Below are positions 1 to 7,035 of a stretch of 19,485 nucleotides of DNA, one piece after another. The stretch spans positions 1-19,485 of the forward strand of contig JAIRYB010000007.1 of NCBI GenBank assembly GCA_031267955.1. Direction: 5' to 3'. The position numbers and the translations under genes were made by a program. Origin of the DNA: Spirochaetaceae bacterium (GTDB lineage: Bacteria; Spirochaetota; Spirochaetia; Treponematales; Breznakiellaceae). The notes under the pieces are model-generated. The model did no database searches. It was given only the letters and a program-made list of their open reading frames with translations, and was not told the origin of the DNA. The first letter of the stretch is position 1. Each line of letters begins with the position of its first letter.

Positions 1-522
1 CCGGCGGACGTCCCTCCGGGGGGTCCGCAGCCGGCCCTCTGGAGGCCGTTTCTGGACGGCGGAGACGGGCCCGCTTCCGGCTGCCGGGAGGCCGCTTTAC
101 CGGCGGAAAGCGCCGCGCCCTTCCTCATACCCGTCCTGCCCTTCCCCTGGGCGGGCGCGCCCAGGGTGCTGGCGTTTGGCGCGGCGGATGCGGCTGTGGC
201 GGCAAGCGCGGGCGAAACGCTGTCCCCGGTGACCCTCGCCGCCGCAGCCCGGGCCGTTTACAACCTTATTGCCGCCCTGGGACAAGGCCGCCCGCCCTTT
301 CAAAAAATCAGCCGGGCCCTTTCGCAAAACAGTCCCTGGAAACGGCGGGGCGCTTACCTTTCCCTTTCCGTTATCCCCGACGGCGAAGGCTACACGGCCC
401 TGTTCCGCCGTTTTTTGGACGCGGGCTACCTGCTCCCGCCAAGGCCCGGCGAACCTGCCATCCTGCCGGGAATCCTCTCCCCGGGCGAGGAGGCGGGACT
501 GGCCGCCCTGCTGAATTCCTGA
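1..522 (+). CDS. Unrecognised protein, 3' part (5' end outside window)
   Basis: The frame is open from the first base of the window to a TGA at 520-522, giving 173 visible residues, so the start lies upstream. Codons are strongly G/C at the third position, as in neighbouring genes, which supports real coding; a GTG at 166 is an internal start candidate but the open frame before it looks equally coding. The product is rich in Ala, Gly, Leu and Pro. Its C-terminal half has the pattern LSPVTLAAAARAVYNL, then FRRFLDAGYLLPP, then LPGILSPGEEAGLAALL. The rhythm loosely recalls the small domain at the end of PLP-dependent aminotransferases, but I see no lysine motif and make no functional call. It converges with radA; the 47-bp gap shows no clear terminator hairpin. 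Confidence 0.6.
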   Translation, partial: PADVPPGGPQPALWRPFLDGGDGPASGCREAALPAESAAPFLIPVLPFPWAGAPRVLAFGAADAAVAASAGETLSPVTLAAAARAVYNLIAALGQGRPPFQKISRALSQNSPWKRRGAYLSLSVIPDGEGYTALFRRFLDAGYLLPPRPGEPAILPGILSPGEEAGLAALLNS

Positions 523-569
523 CGCAGGGACAGAATATCCCCGAATGAGCCCCGACATTAAGTACCCGC

Positions 570-1955
570 TCACCCGGCAAACAGCGCCTTGATCGCCGCT
601 TTCAGGGTCGGCACCGACGCCCCTTCCGGGATGCCTTCGCCGGCCGGCCCCAGAAAGCCGGTAAAGCCGAGGCCCTGGGCGGTTTTGACGCGGCTTGCCG
701 GGCGGCGCACCGGGCGCACTTCCCCGGCAAGGGAAAGCTCCCCGGCTACAGCGGTCTGGGCGGGCAGGGGAAGCCCGGTACGGGCCGAATAGAGCGCCGC
801 GGCCAGGGCAAGTTCCACGCCTACCTCGGTAATCCGTATCCCGCCCGCCACGTTTATGTAAAGGTCATGGTCCGAAAGCCGGATGTTCAGGTGCTTTTCC
901 AGGGTAGCGGCGACGCGGGAAACCCGGTTGTGATCAATACGGTCCGAAAAGACCCGGCTTACCGATCCCTTGGCCGGAACCGTAAGCGCCTGTATTTCCA
1001 CCAGCAGGGGCCGCGAACCTTCCAGGACCGCGGCGGTGGCAACGCCGGGGGGCAGCGCGTCTTCGCGGCGGACAAGAAAGAGAAGCGAAGGATCCTCTAC
1101 CGCGGAAAGCCCCTTTTCGCCCATTGTAAAGATGCCGATTTCATCCACCGAGCCGAAACGGTTTTTCACCGCCCTCAGAAAACGGCAGTCCCCGTCATTC
1201 GCGCCGGAAGCCGATCCTTCAAAGTAAAGCACCGTGTCTACCATGTGCTCCAGGGTTTTCGGCCCGGCGATGATCCCCTCTTTGGTAACATGGGCCGCGA
1301 GGAACAGCGCCGCGTCGTGTTCCTTTACCCAGGAGATAAGCTCCCAGGCGCAGTACTTCATCTGGTTGATCGTACCCGGCCCCGGCCCCGCCTCGTCGCT
1401 GTACAGCGTCTGCGCCGAATCCGCCATAACGATCACGGGCTTTACCGCGTTTAAGATCGCCTCTATGTCCTCCAGCCGCCCGGAACAGCAAATCTCAATC
1501 CTGCCGCCGTTGCCCGCGCCGATAAGGCCGAGCCGGTCCGCCCTCATGCGTATCTGCCCGGCGGACTCTTCCCCGGAAATGTAGAGCACCCTTCCCCTGG
1601 TTTCCGCGGCGGCGGCGGCCTGCAAAAGCAGCGTGGACTTCCCGATACCCGGCTCGCCCCCCGCAAGTACCGCCGAGCGCTTCATGATGCCGCCGCCCAA
1701 TACCCGGTCAAGCTCCGGAATGCCGCTGGCGATCCGGCTGCCCTCCTGCGGGTCCACCGACGCAAGGGGCAGGGACTGGGGAAGGGGCGGCCTGTCCGCG
1801 CCCCTGGCCAAAAAGCGGGAAGAAAGACGATCCGGGGAAACGGCTGTCTCGCCCAGGGTGTTCCATTCCCCGCATTCAGGACAGCGGCCGAGCCACTTGG
1901 GTTCCTCGTGGCCGCAGGACGAGCATCTATAGACAAAGGCCCTCTGTTTTTTCAC
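570..1955 (-). CDS. radA: DNA repair protein RadA
   Basis: RadA/Sms is a RecA-like ATPase that acts with RecA in homologous recombination, driving branch migration of recombination intermediates. The 461-residue product matches the usual length (about 460). Domains in order: an N-terminal four-cysteine zinc finger (C11, C14, C25, C28), a Walker A motif GGEPGIGKST at 99-108, a Walker B strand VIVMADS ending at D179-S180, the RadA-specific KNRFG motif at 264-268, and a C-terminal Lon-protease-like domain without a catalytic serine, as is normal for RadA. I chose the GTG at 1955 because MKKQRAFVYRCSSCG is the typical start; the frame stays open 27 codons further upstream but those residues do not look like RadA. 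No strong Shine-Dalgarno precedes the GTG. It converges with the partial gene at the left edge. Confidence 0.95.
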   Translation of the reverse strand: MKKQRAFVYRCSSCGHEEPKWLGRCPECGEWNTLGETAVSPDRLSSRFLARGADRPPLPQSLPLASVDPQEGSRIASGIPELDRVLGGGIMKRSAVLAGGEPGIGKSTLLLQAAAAAETRGRVLYISGEESAGQIRMRADRLGLIGAGNGGRIEICCSGRLEDIEAILNAVKPVIVMADSAQTLYSDEAGPGPGTINQMKYCAWELISWVKEHDAALFLAAHVTKEGIIAGPKTLEHMVDTVLYFEGSASGANDGDCRFLRAVKNRFGSVDEIGIFTMGEKGLSAVEDPSLLFLVRREDALPPGVATAAVLEGSRPLLVEIQALTVPAKGSVSRVFSDRIDHNRVSRVAATLEKHLNIRLSDHDLYINVAGGIRITEVGVELALAAALYSARTGLPLPAQTAVAGELSLAGEVRPVRRPASRVKTAQGLGFTGFLGPAGEGIPEGASVPTLKAAIKALFAG

Positions 1956-1961
1956 CGTACC

Positions 1962-1990
1962 AGTATAGCCGCCCTGGCGGGAAAAAGTAA
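1962..1990 (-). promoter_or_regulatory. Possible radA promoter just before the start codon
   Basis: On the minus strand a good -10 hexamer TATACT lies at 1967-1962. The -35 at the right distance (TTACTT at 1990-1985, 17-bp spacer) is poor. If used, transcription would begin about at the GTG itself, giving a leaderless or nearly leaderless mRNA, which would fit the missing ribosome site. The call rests on motif matching only. Confidence 0.3.
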
Positions 1991-2104
1991 CCGGGCGCAT
2001 TCCGGAACCAGGATGAATGTGCCGCCCTGTTTGCAAATGTTCGCGGGGTCCGCCTTATACTAAAATCTGCCGCCCGCGAAAACCTGCCGCCGCCTTGGCA
2101 CGCA

Positions 2105-2133
2105 TTGACATCGCAATAGATTCTTATTATAGT
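2105..2133 (+). promoter_or_regulatory. Near-consensus sigma-70 promoter with no immediate gene
   Basis: TTGACA at 2105-2110, a 17-bp spacer and TATAGT at 2128-2133 give 11 of 12 consensus bases at ideal spacing. Transcription would start near 2140 and run right. The nearest credible coding start is the lipoprotein ATG at 2665, so the product is either a long 5' leader or a small RNA. A 36-codon frame from the ATG at 2169 is present but has no ribosome site. Confidence 0.55.
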
Positions 2134-2273
2134 ATTTTTGCGCATAAGAAACCCTTCCCGTCTCCGGTATGGTATGTGTTTTGTCTGGGGTTTGTATGGC
2201 AAATTTCTTGCAAGGGCATAGTACGCTGAATTGTAGGAAATGGAATATATGGAATACGCCAGGAAAAAAACAT

Positions 2274-2294
2274 TTTTAGAAACATTCTCTAAAA
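2274..2294. repeat. AT-rich inverted repeat
   Basis: TTTTAGA (2274-2280) and TCTAAAA (2288-2294) are perfect inverted copies around a 7-bp centre. It could be a repressor site or a weak hairpin. It lies between the strong promoter at 2105-2133 and the CT tract. I do not match it to a named operator family. Confidence 0.4.
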
Positions 2295-2345
2295 CACCCG
2301 GATTTAACTGGCAAGTACAACACCGCCGCATTTGGCATGGATTTT

Positions 2346-2381
<36 letters not shown>

Positions 2382-2404
2382 ACAAGTGTATAGTAATTCT
2401 TAAT

Positions 2405-2438
2405 GAAGATACCCAGGAGCAAGCTCCTGGATATCTTC
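2405..2438 (+). repeat. Long hairpin with GGAGCAAGCTCC tip
   Basis: The 16-base arms 2405-2420 and 2423-2438 are inverted copies with one mismatch, and A/T and G.T pairs extend the stem outward to about 2400/2443. The tip sequence GGAGCAAGCTCC recurs in a second hairpin at 2523-2538. No T-run follows, so an intrinsic terminator is unlikely. Confidence 0.75.
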
Positions 2439-2461
2439 GTTGGTTAGGAAATTTATTATAC

Positions 2462-2554
2462 AGACCGGGCCATACCCTGATCCGAAGGTCGGATTACAAC
2501 ATTTTCAGTGGTGGTAAATTTTCCGGAGCAAGCTCCGGGGTATGGACCCGGTCT
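2462..2554 (+). other. Compact multi-stem element, possible structured RNA or small palindromic repeat
   Basis: The outer arms 2462-2477 and 2538-2554 pair over 16 base pairs with a single bulged A at 2546. Inside are two further perfect stems: 2480-2485 with 2489-2494 (loop AGG), and 2523-2528 with 2533-2538 (tip CAAG). A 28-nt A/T- and G-rich linker joins them. G2538 can pair either in the outer stem or in the inner hairpin. The fold is a three-way-junction shape. It lies downstream of a strong promoter and 110 nt before the lipoprotein ATG. It could be a cis-regulatory RNA, part of a small RNA, or a non-autonomous repeat whose ends are the outer arms. I do not recognise a known riboswitch, 6S, SRP, tmRNA or RNase P core. 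Confidence 0.5.
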
Positions 2555-2664
2555 TCCAATCAATTATTATCCTCAAAAATAAAGCCGGATTCCTCCGTAA
2601 AGAAAAAGGGAATAAACCGATACAGCATCCCGGTAATAACGAAAACACTAAAGGGGGAAACAAT

Positions 2665-3348
2665 ATGCGGCGTTTTTTTGAAATAACCGCGCTGATTATC
2701 ATCTTTACAGGCTGCAATACCACCGCGCCGCCGGCAGCGCCGCCCCAGACCCAGAACGTAATTCAGATCCCGGCGCCGCCGCCGCCCGTGCGGCTCCTTA
2801 CCGTTGACATATATAAAAGGGCCGCCCCGGAAGCCCTGCAATACTATATTTCGGCCTGGATTATTCTGGAGTACGTGGGTATCCCCGATTATCCGGATAC
2901 CATAACCGTCAGGGACGTTGTCACCATTCCGGAAGGGGCCGAACCCGGAAGGCCTTACCAGCTAAGGCCTCAGGATCCCCGGGCCGTAAATCCCCGGGGC
3001 GTAGGGTATATACAATACGAAAATCTTGACCGGATAATCCTCATCAAGGAACAGACCAGAGGGGTACTGTTAAACAGCCGGATAGACGAAACAGACGGGC
3101 GTCTGATTTTGGACATTGGTTTTGAGCGGGATAACAACAATACGTTAATGTTCAAAGAGGACGAGTTAGGCGAATATTTTTACCTGTATCCCCCCGGCAC
3201 CAGGGAAATACAATACGGAACTTATGTCTACAGGCAGTTGATGCGGGAACGTCCGCTTCTGCTGGTCAGGGTTGGGGAAAATATCGAAGACACTCTCCGC
3301 ATTCATACGGTAGAAGGCCGCAGCCCGGTATCTGGGCCTCAAAACTAA
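2665..3348 (+). CDS. Proline-rich lipoprotein of unknown function
   Basis: The 227-residue product begins with a short basic, hydrophobic signal (MRRFFEITALIIIFTGC) that ends in a lipobox-like FTGC, so Cys17 should be lipidated and the protein anchored in a membrane; loose lipoboxes of this kind are usual in spirochaetes. A Pro/Ala/Thr/Gln-rich linker (about 18-43) precedes a mixed soluble domain with many Tyr, Asp and Arg residues and no recognised motif. I chose the ATG at 2665 because AAGGGGG lies 7 bp upstream and the signal peptide starts there; the same frame opens earlier at 2542 but that stretch has no coding character. The gene appears monocistronic, with structured DNA on both sides. 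The function is unknown. Confidence 0.8.
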   Translation: MRRFFEITALIIIFTGCNTTAPPAAPPQTQNVIQIPAPPPPVRLLTVDIYKRAAPEALQYYISAWIILEYVGIPDYPDTITVRDVVTIPEGAEPGRPYQLRPQDPRAVNPRGVGYIQYENLDRIILIKEQTRGVLLNSRIDETDGRLILDIGFERDNNNTLMFKEDELGEYFYLYPPGTREIQYGTYVYRQLMRERPLLLVRVGENIEDTLRIHTVEGRSPVSGPQN

Positions 3349-3392
3349 AACCGGGGAAGCGCCGAACAGGGCCGTGTTTCCCGCCCCCGCCC

Positions 3393-3425
3393 GGAAATCC
3401 CCGGACATTGGCCCGGCTCCGCCGG
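3393..3425 (+). repeat. Dispersed intergenic repeat, copy 1
   Basis: The order GGAA, CCCCG, six variable bases, GGCCCG, a short TC-containing spacer, GCCGG is shared with 14375-14405. A GTTTCCC precedes both copies by about 20 bases. Both lie in non-coding, hairpin-rich DNA. The match is partial (about 70 percent by eye) and both are GC-rich, so common origin is a suggestion only. Confidence 0.35.
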
Positions 3426-3457
3426 CAGGCGGCTCCTGCCGGAAAGTTCCCGGCAGG
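3422..3457 (+). repeat. Three-arm palindrome able to form two alternative hairpins
   Basis: CCGGCAGG occurs at 3422-3429 and 3450-3457, and its reverse complement CCTGCCGG lies between them at 3435-3442. The middle arm can pair with either side (loops of 5 and 7 bases), so the two hairpins are mutually exclusive. That is the geometry of an attenuator, but no T-run follows and no leader peptide is evident. Confidence 0.6.
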
Positions 3458-3506
3458 GGGGTAGCGCAAGACTTGCCCAGGCCGCAGGCCCTCCGCAAGC
3501 CTTTTG

Positions 3507-3531
3507 GGGGTTTTGCCAAAGGCAAAACCCC
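3507..3531 (+). repeat. Perfect 11-bp hairpin with AAA loop
   Basis: GGGGTTTTGCC (3507-3517) and GGCAAAACCCC (3521-3531) pair perfectly around AAA. It lies about 160 bp after the lipoprotein stop and may limit read-through, but it lacks a T-tract on either strand. A competing pairing of GCCTTTTGG with CCAAAGGC overlaps it. Confidence 0.65.
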
Positions 3532-3560
3532 GCGGGAAAGCGGGGCAAGGCTGGAGCGCA

Positions 3561-3617
3561 GGGGGGCCGGACGGCGGCCTGTTTATCGCGCGCCCGCCTT
3601 TTGGTAACAGGCCCCCC
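3561..3617 (+). repeat. Nested inverted repeats
   Basis: GGCCTGTT (3576-3583) pairs with AACAGGCC (3606-3613), and GGGGGGCC (3561-3568) pairs with GGCCCCCC (3610-3617). The two pairings share the right arm. The segment ends the GC-rich repeat block before the tig promoter. Confidence 0.55.
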
Positions 3618-3657
3618 TTCTGAATGGTTATCATATTTTCCGGATTTCGCAAACGCC

Positions 3658-3687
3658 TTGACTCTCATCCCCGAATTTGATTAGACT
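3658..3687 (+). promoter_or_regulatory. Probable tig promoter
   Basis: TTGACT at 3658-3663, an 18-bp spacer and TAGACT at 3682-3687 match sigma-70 elements (5 of 6 and 4 of 6). Transcription would start near 3694, giving a leader of about 57 nt to the tig GTG. It probably serves the whole tig-clpP-clpX-lon unit. I saw no CIRCE-type heat-shock element. Confidence 0.5.
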
Positions 3688-3750
3688 GGCTTATCTACAT
3701 CAGTTTATCCGCAGGCGCTGGTACTGAATTCTACCTAGACGAGGACTATT

Positions 3751-5124
3751 GTGACCGTAACCAAAGAAGTTGAACGGCTGGAACATTCGGCGGTAAAGAT
3801 GACTCTGAAAGTAAGCAAAGAGGATCTCCGTTCCGAGTACGACAAGATTGTCGGCAATTATGCCAAAACCATCCAGATTCCCGGATTCAGAAAGGGAAAA
3901 GTCCCCCGGGACATACTTGTCAGGAAGTTTGCGGATGTATTCACGGGAGAGACGCTGGCAAATGTCATGGACCAGGCGGTAACCGAGACCTTTAAGGAAG
4001 AATCGCTTTCCAAAGAGGACCGGCCCCTGCCCTACTCTACCCCGGAACTCAAAGACGAACCCCCGAAACTGGACCTGGAAAAAGACCTTGAATTTTCCAT
4101 GCTTTACGATACATTCCCGCAATTCACGGTGGGCAAATGGCAGGGGCTCGAGGTCGAAGCGCCGGATGTTTCCATTGAAGATGAAGACATAGGCCGGGAG
4201 CTTGAGATTATCCGGGAACGGAACGCCATTGTGCTGGATCGGGACGACGGCGCGCTTTCGGTCAAGGGCGACGTGGTGACGGTGGATTACGCCGAGCTTT
4301 CCGAAGACGGCCAAATAATACCCGGAACCGAACGGCAGGATTTTGTCTTTACCCTGGGTTCTGAAAACAATATTTTCTATTTTGATGATGAAGTGGCGGG
4401 GATGAAAAAGGGCGAGACCCGCGATATTACCAAAACCTATCCCGGTGATTTTAAAAACAAAGACCTTGCCGGCCAGGCCAGAAGCATCCGCGTAACCGTA
4501 ACCGCCGTCAAGAAACGCAAGCTCCCGGACCTGGACGACGATCTTTCCCAGGATGTGGATGAAAAATACCAAACCCTCGACGATCTTAAGGCGGATGTAC
4601 GCGGGCGGCTTTGCAAGCAGCTGGAACAGAGGCTGCGGGGAATCAAGATAAACAACATGCTTGAAAAGGTCCTTGAAACTACCCCCATCGATGTCCCCGA
4701 ATCGATGATACGCATTGAGCTTGACGGCCGCTGGAGAAACATGGCCAGGCAATTGGGAAGCAACCCCGAGGATCTTGCCCGTTCTTTGGAAAATTCCGGC
4801 TCCGGAACCCGCGAGGCTATCCTTGAGGGATGGAGGGGCGACGCGGTAAAGGCTTTGAAGAGCCGGCTTATCGTGGAATCCCTGATCACGGAGCGGAATC
4901 TGGACGCCTCCGATGAAGAAATGGAAAAAGAATTTGAGACCCTTGCCGCCGGTTCCGATACTTCAATTGAAGACATAAAAAAGTACTACGAATCGGAAAA
5001 TATGAAACAGTATTTTAAAGAGGAAATAAAGGAGCGGAAGTTTTTCGACCTTTTATTGTCGGAAAATACAGTAAAAACAGGTGAAAAGAAGAAATACCTG
5101 GACCTCATATCGAATAATCAGTAA
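3751..5124 (+). CDS. tig: Trigger factor
   Basis: Trigger factor is the ATP-independent chaperone that docks at the ribosome exit tunnel and shelters nascent chains. The 457-residue product has the full three-part layout: an N-terminal ribosome-binding domain with the signature GFRKGKVP at 45-52, an FKBP-like peptidyl-prolyl isomerase domain at about 171-255, and a long Lys/Glu-rich helical C-terminal chaperone domain from about 260 to the end. The GTG start at 3751 is supported by GAGGA at 3741-3745 and by the family-typical opening MTVTKEVERLEHS. It is the first gene of the tig-clpP-clpX-lon cluster; 59 bp separate it from clpP. Nothing looks truncated. Confidence 0.96.
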   Translation: MTVTKEVERLEHSAVKMTLKVSKEDLRSEYDKIVGNYAKTIQIPGFRKGKVPRDILVRKFADVFTGETLANVMDQAVTETFKEESLSKEDRPLPYSTPELKDEPPKLDLEKDLEFSMLYDTFPQFTVGKWQGLEVEAPDVSIEDEDIGRELEIIRERNAIVLDRDDGALSVKGDVVTVDYAELSEDGQIIPGTERQDFVFTLGSENNIFYFDDEVAGMKKGETRDITKTYPGDFKNKDLAGQARSIRVTVTAVKKRKLPDLDDDLSQDVDEKYQTLDDLKADVRGRLCKQLEQRLRGIKINNMLEKVLETTPIDVPESMIRIELDGRWRNMARQLGSNPEDLARSLENSGSGTREAILEGWRGDAVKALKSRLIVESLITERNLDASDEEMEKEFETLAAGSDTSIEDIKKYYESENMKQYFKEEIKERKFFDLLLSENTVKTGEKKKYLDLISNNQ

Positions 5125-5138
5125 ATTGAATATATGGG

Positions 5139-5163
5139 AATATCCGCGGTTTTGCCGCGTATT
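5139..5163 (+). repeat. Small hairpin between tig and clpP
   Basis: CGCGG (5145-5149) pairs with CCGCG (5155-5159) around TTTTG, and AATA (5139-5142) can pair with TATT (5160-5163) after a 2-base bulge. It is too weak and T-poor for an efficient terminator. It may be a processing or partial attenuation site that sets the ratio of tig to clpPX. Confidence 0.35.
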
Positions 5164-5183
5164 AACCGGACAGGAAGCGGAAT

Positions 5184-5798
5184 TTGAATGAACAGATGAA
5201 TTCCCTGGTCCCCATTGTGGTGGAACAGACCGGGGTTGGCGAACGCTCTTACGATATTTACTCCCGGCTGCTCAAGGACCGGATTGTTTTTCTTGACGGG
5301 GAAATCAACGATCTCGCCGCCGACCTTGTCGTGGCCCAGCTTCTTTTCCTTGACGGCCAGGATACGGAAAAGGATATTAACCTTTATATCAATTCTCCCG
5401 GCGGTTCCGTGACTGCCGGGCTTGCCATTTACGATACTATTCAGTACGTCAAATGCGATGTCCAGACCATCTGCCTGGGCCAGGCGGCCAGCATGGCGGC
5501 CCTGATCCTTACCGCCGGGGCTCCGGGCAAGCGGCTTGTGCTCCCCTCTTCCCGGGTGCTGATCCACCAGCCCTGGGGCGGCGTCCAGGGGCAGGCGAGG
5601 GATATCGGCATTCAGGCGAATGAGATCCTCCGCTTAAAACGAATGACCATTGACTATTTCGCGAAACATACCGGAAAAGGGGCGGAGACCGTTGCCCGCG
5701 ATATGGAACGCGACTTTTTCATGGCCGCCGAAGACGCGGTTGCGTACGGCGTGGTCGACAAGATTCTGTCGAGGAGAAAAGATGGCACGGCTTCGTAA
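5184..5798 (+). CDS. clpP: ATP-dependent Clp protease proteolytic subunit
   Basis: ClpP is the barrel-shaped serine peptidase that degrades substrates fed in by ClpX or ClpA-type unfoldases. The 204-residue product has the catalytic triad in family context: Ser103 (GQAASMAA), His128 (VLIHQP) and Asp177 (MERDFFM), plus the oxyanion segment NSPGGSV at 70-76. The TTG at 5184 is chosen because AGGA at 5172-5175 lies 8 bp before it; the in-frame ATG at 5196 would give a start closer to some homologues but has no ribosome site at a normal distance, so the first four residues are uncertain. The 3' end overlaps clpX by 17 bp, indicating translational coupling and balanced synthesis. Confidence 0.95.
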   Translation: MNEQMNSLVPIVVEQTGVGERSYDIYSRLLKDRIVFLDGEINDLAADLVVAQLLFLDGQDTEKDINLYINSPGGSVTAGLAIYDTIQYVKCDVQTICLGQAASMAALILTAGAPGKRLVLPSSRVLIHQPWGGVQGQARDIGIQANEILRLKRMTIDYFAKHTGKGAETVARDMERDFFMAAEDAVAYGVVDKILSRRKDGTAS

Positions 5799-7035
5799 CG
5801 GTTCAAGCGGATTTGAACGGTCCTGCTCGTTTTGCGGGAAGGGCCACGACATTGCCCGGAGGCTGATCGCCGGGCCGAACGACATCTTCATCTGCGATGA
5901 ATGCGTGGAGGTGTGCCGTAAAATTCTTGCCGACGAAGACCACGACCTTTCCACACAATTTACCGGGGAAATACCCACCCCCAAGGAAATTAAAACCTAT
6001 CTGGATCTTTTTGTTATCGGCCAGGAAGACGCGAAAAAGGCGCTTTCCGTGGCCGTGTACAACCACTACAAACGTATCGCCAACCCTTCCAGGGAAAACG
6101 ACGACGTGGAGATCGAAAAGTCCAACGTACTCCTCATTGGCCCCACGGGGACCGGGAAAACCCTGCTCGCGAAAACGCTGGCAAAAAAATTAAAAGTTCC
6201 CTTTGCCATTGTAGACGCGACGACCCTTACCGAGGCGGGCTATGTGGGCGAGGATGTTGAAAATATACTGCTCAAGCTTATCCAGAACGCGGGGGGCAAT
6301 ATCGCCGCCGCGGAACGGGGCATTGTGTATATCGACGAAATCGACAAGATAGCCCGCAAAGGCGAGAACGTGTCGATTACCCGCGACGTGTCCGGCGAGG
6401 GGGTGCAGCAGGCCCTGCTCAAAATCATCGAGGGGACCATAGCGTCGGTCCCGCCCCAGGGCGGGAGGAAGCATCCCAACCAGGAGATGATCCGCATCGA
6501 TACGACGGATATTCTGTTTATCTGCGGCGGCGCCTTTGTCGGCCTGGACAAGTACATAGAAAAGCGGGTGGTGCAGCATCCCATGGGTTTCGGCGCCGAC
6601 GTGCGGGACAAACAGCACCGGAGCATACGGGAACTTTTCGACAACCTCCACCCGGACGATCTTATCCGTTTCGGGATGATCCCCGAATTTATAGGCAGGC
6701 TTCCCATCACGGTATGCCTGGAAGAACTCAACCTGGACGATCTTAAGCGTATCATCACCGAACCCCGGAACGCGATTGTAAAACAGTACCAGGCTTCCCT
6801 GGCCATTGACGACGTGAAGCTCGAATTCACCGAAGGCGCCATTAACGCGATTGCCGATACGGCGATCAAGCAGAAAACCGGGGCCAGGGGTTTGCGGGCC
6901 ATTGTGGAACGGCTCATGACGGACATTATGTACGAGATTCCGTCCATGAAAGGGGGTAAACGGGTTGTGATTACCCAGGAGGTGGTGGAAAAATCGGAGC
7001 CTCCGGAGATACACCCGTTACAGAAAAGCGCGTGA
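5782..7035 (+). CDS. clpX: ATP-dependent Clp protease ATP-binding subunit ClpX
   Basis: ClpX is the AAA+ unfoldase that recognises tagged proteins and threads them into ClpP. The 417-residue product starts with the four-cysteine zinc-binding domain (CSFC at 15-18, then CDEC and a further Cys near 39-46). Then come Walker A GPTGTGKT, the pore loop GYVGED, Walker B IVYIDEID, the RKHP substrate loop, a ClpP-docking loop in which the usual IGF reads MGF, and the sensor-2 GAR. The ATG at 5782 follows GAGGAG at 5771-5776 and lies inside the clpP 3' end. The stop overlaps the lon start as GTGA. All catalytic motifs are intact. Confidence 0.97.
   Translation: MARLRNGSSGFERSCSFCGKGHDIARRLIAGPNDIFICDECVEVCRKILADEDHDLSTQFTGEIPTPKEIKTYLDLFVIGQEDAKKALSVAVYNHYKRIANPSRENDDVEIEKSNVLLIGPTGTGKTLLAKTLAKKLKVPFAIVDATTLTEAGYVGEDVENILLKLIQNAGGNIAAAERGIVYIDEIDKIARKGENVSITRDVSGEGVQQALLKIIEGTIASVPPQGGRKHPNQEMIRIDTTDILFICGGAFVGLDKYIEKRVVQHPMGFGADVRDKQHRSIRELFDNLHPDDLIRFGMIPEFIGRLPITVCLEELNLDDLKRIITEPRNAIVKQYQASLAIDDVKLEFTEGAINAIADTAIKQKTGARGLRAIVERLMTDIMYEIPSMKGGKRVVITQEVVEKSEPPEIHPLQKSA

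Larger units (their letters stand above)
3349..3750. other. GC-rich intergenic region packed with inverted repeats, ending in the tig promoter
   Basis: Between the lipoprotein stop and tig there are 402 bp with no credible gene; the minus-strand frames here are rich in Arg, Pro, Gly and Ala and have no family resemblance. The region carries at least three strong inverted repeats (3422-3457, 3507-3531, 3561-3617) and a stretch (3393-3425) resembling part of the intergenic region at 14375-14405. It becomes A/T-richer after about 3620, where the tig promoter lies. Confidence 0.7.

Noticed and set aside
2462..2554. Known RNA such as SRP RNA, 6S or a named riboswitch
   Set aside because: I could not find the conserved cores of these families, such as the SRP GGAA-type tip context, so no family name is given.
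3507..3531. Intrinsic terminator for the lipoprotein gene
   Set aside because: The hairpin is strong but no T-run follows on either strand and it is about 160 bp from the stop, so I list it as a repeat.
3700..4752. 350-codon open frame on the minus strand
   Set aside because: It is antisense to tig, which is clearly coding, and it runs across the tig promoter; it has no recognisable domain.
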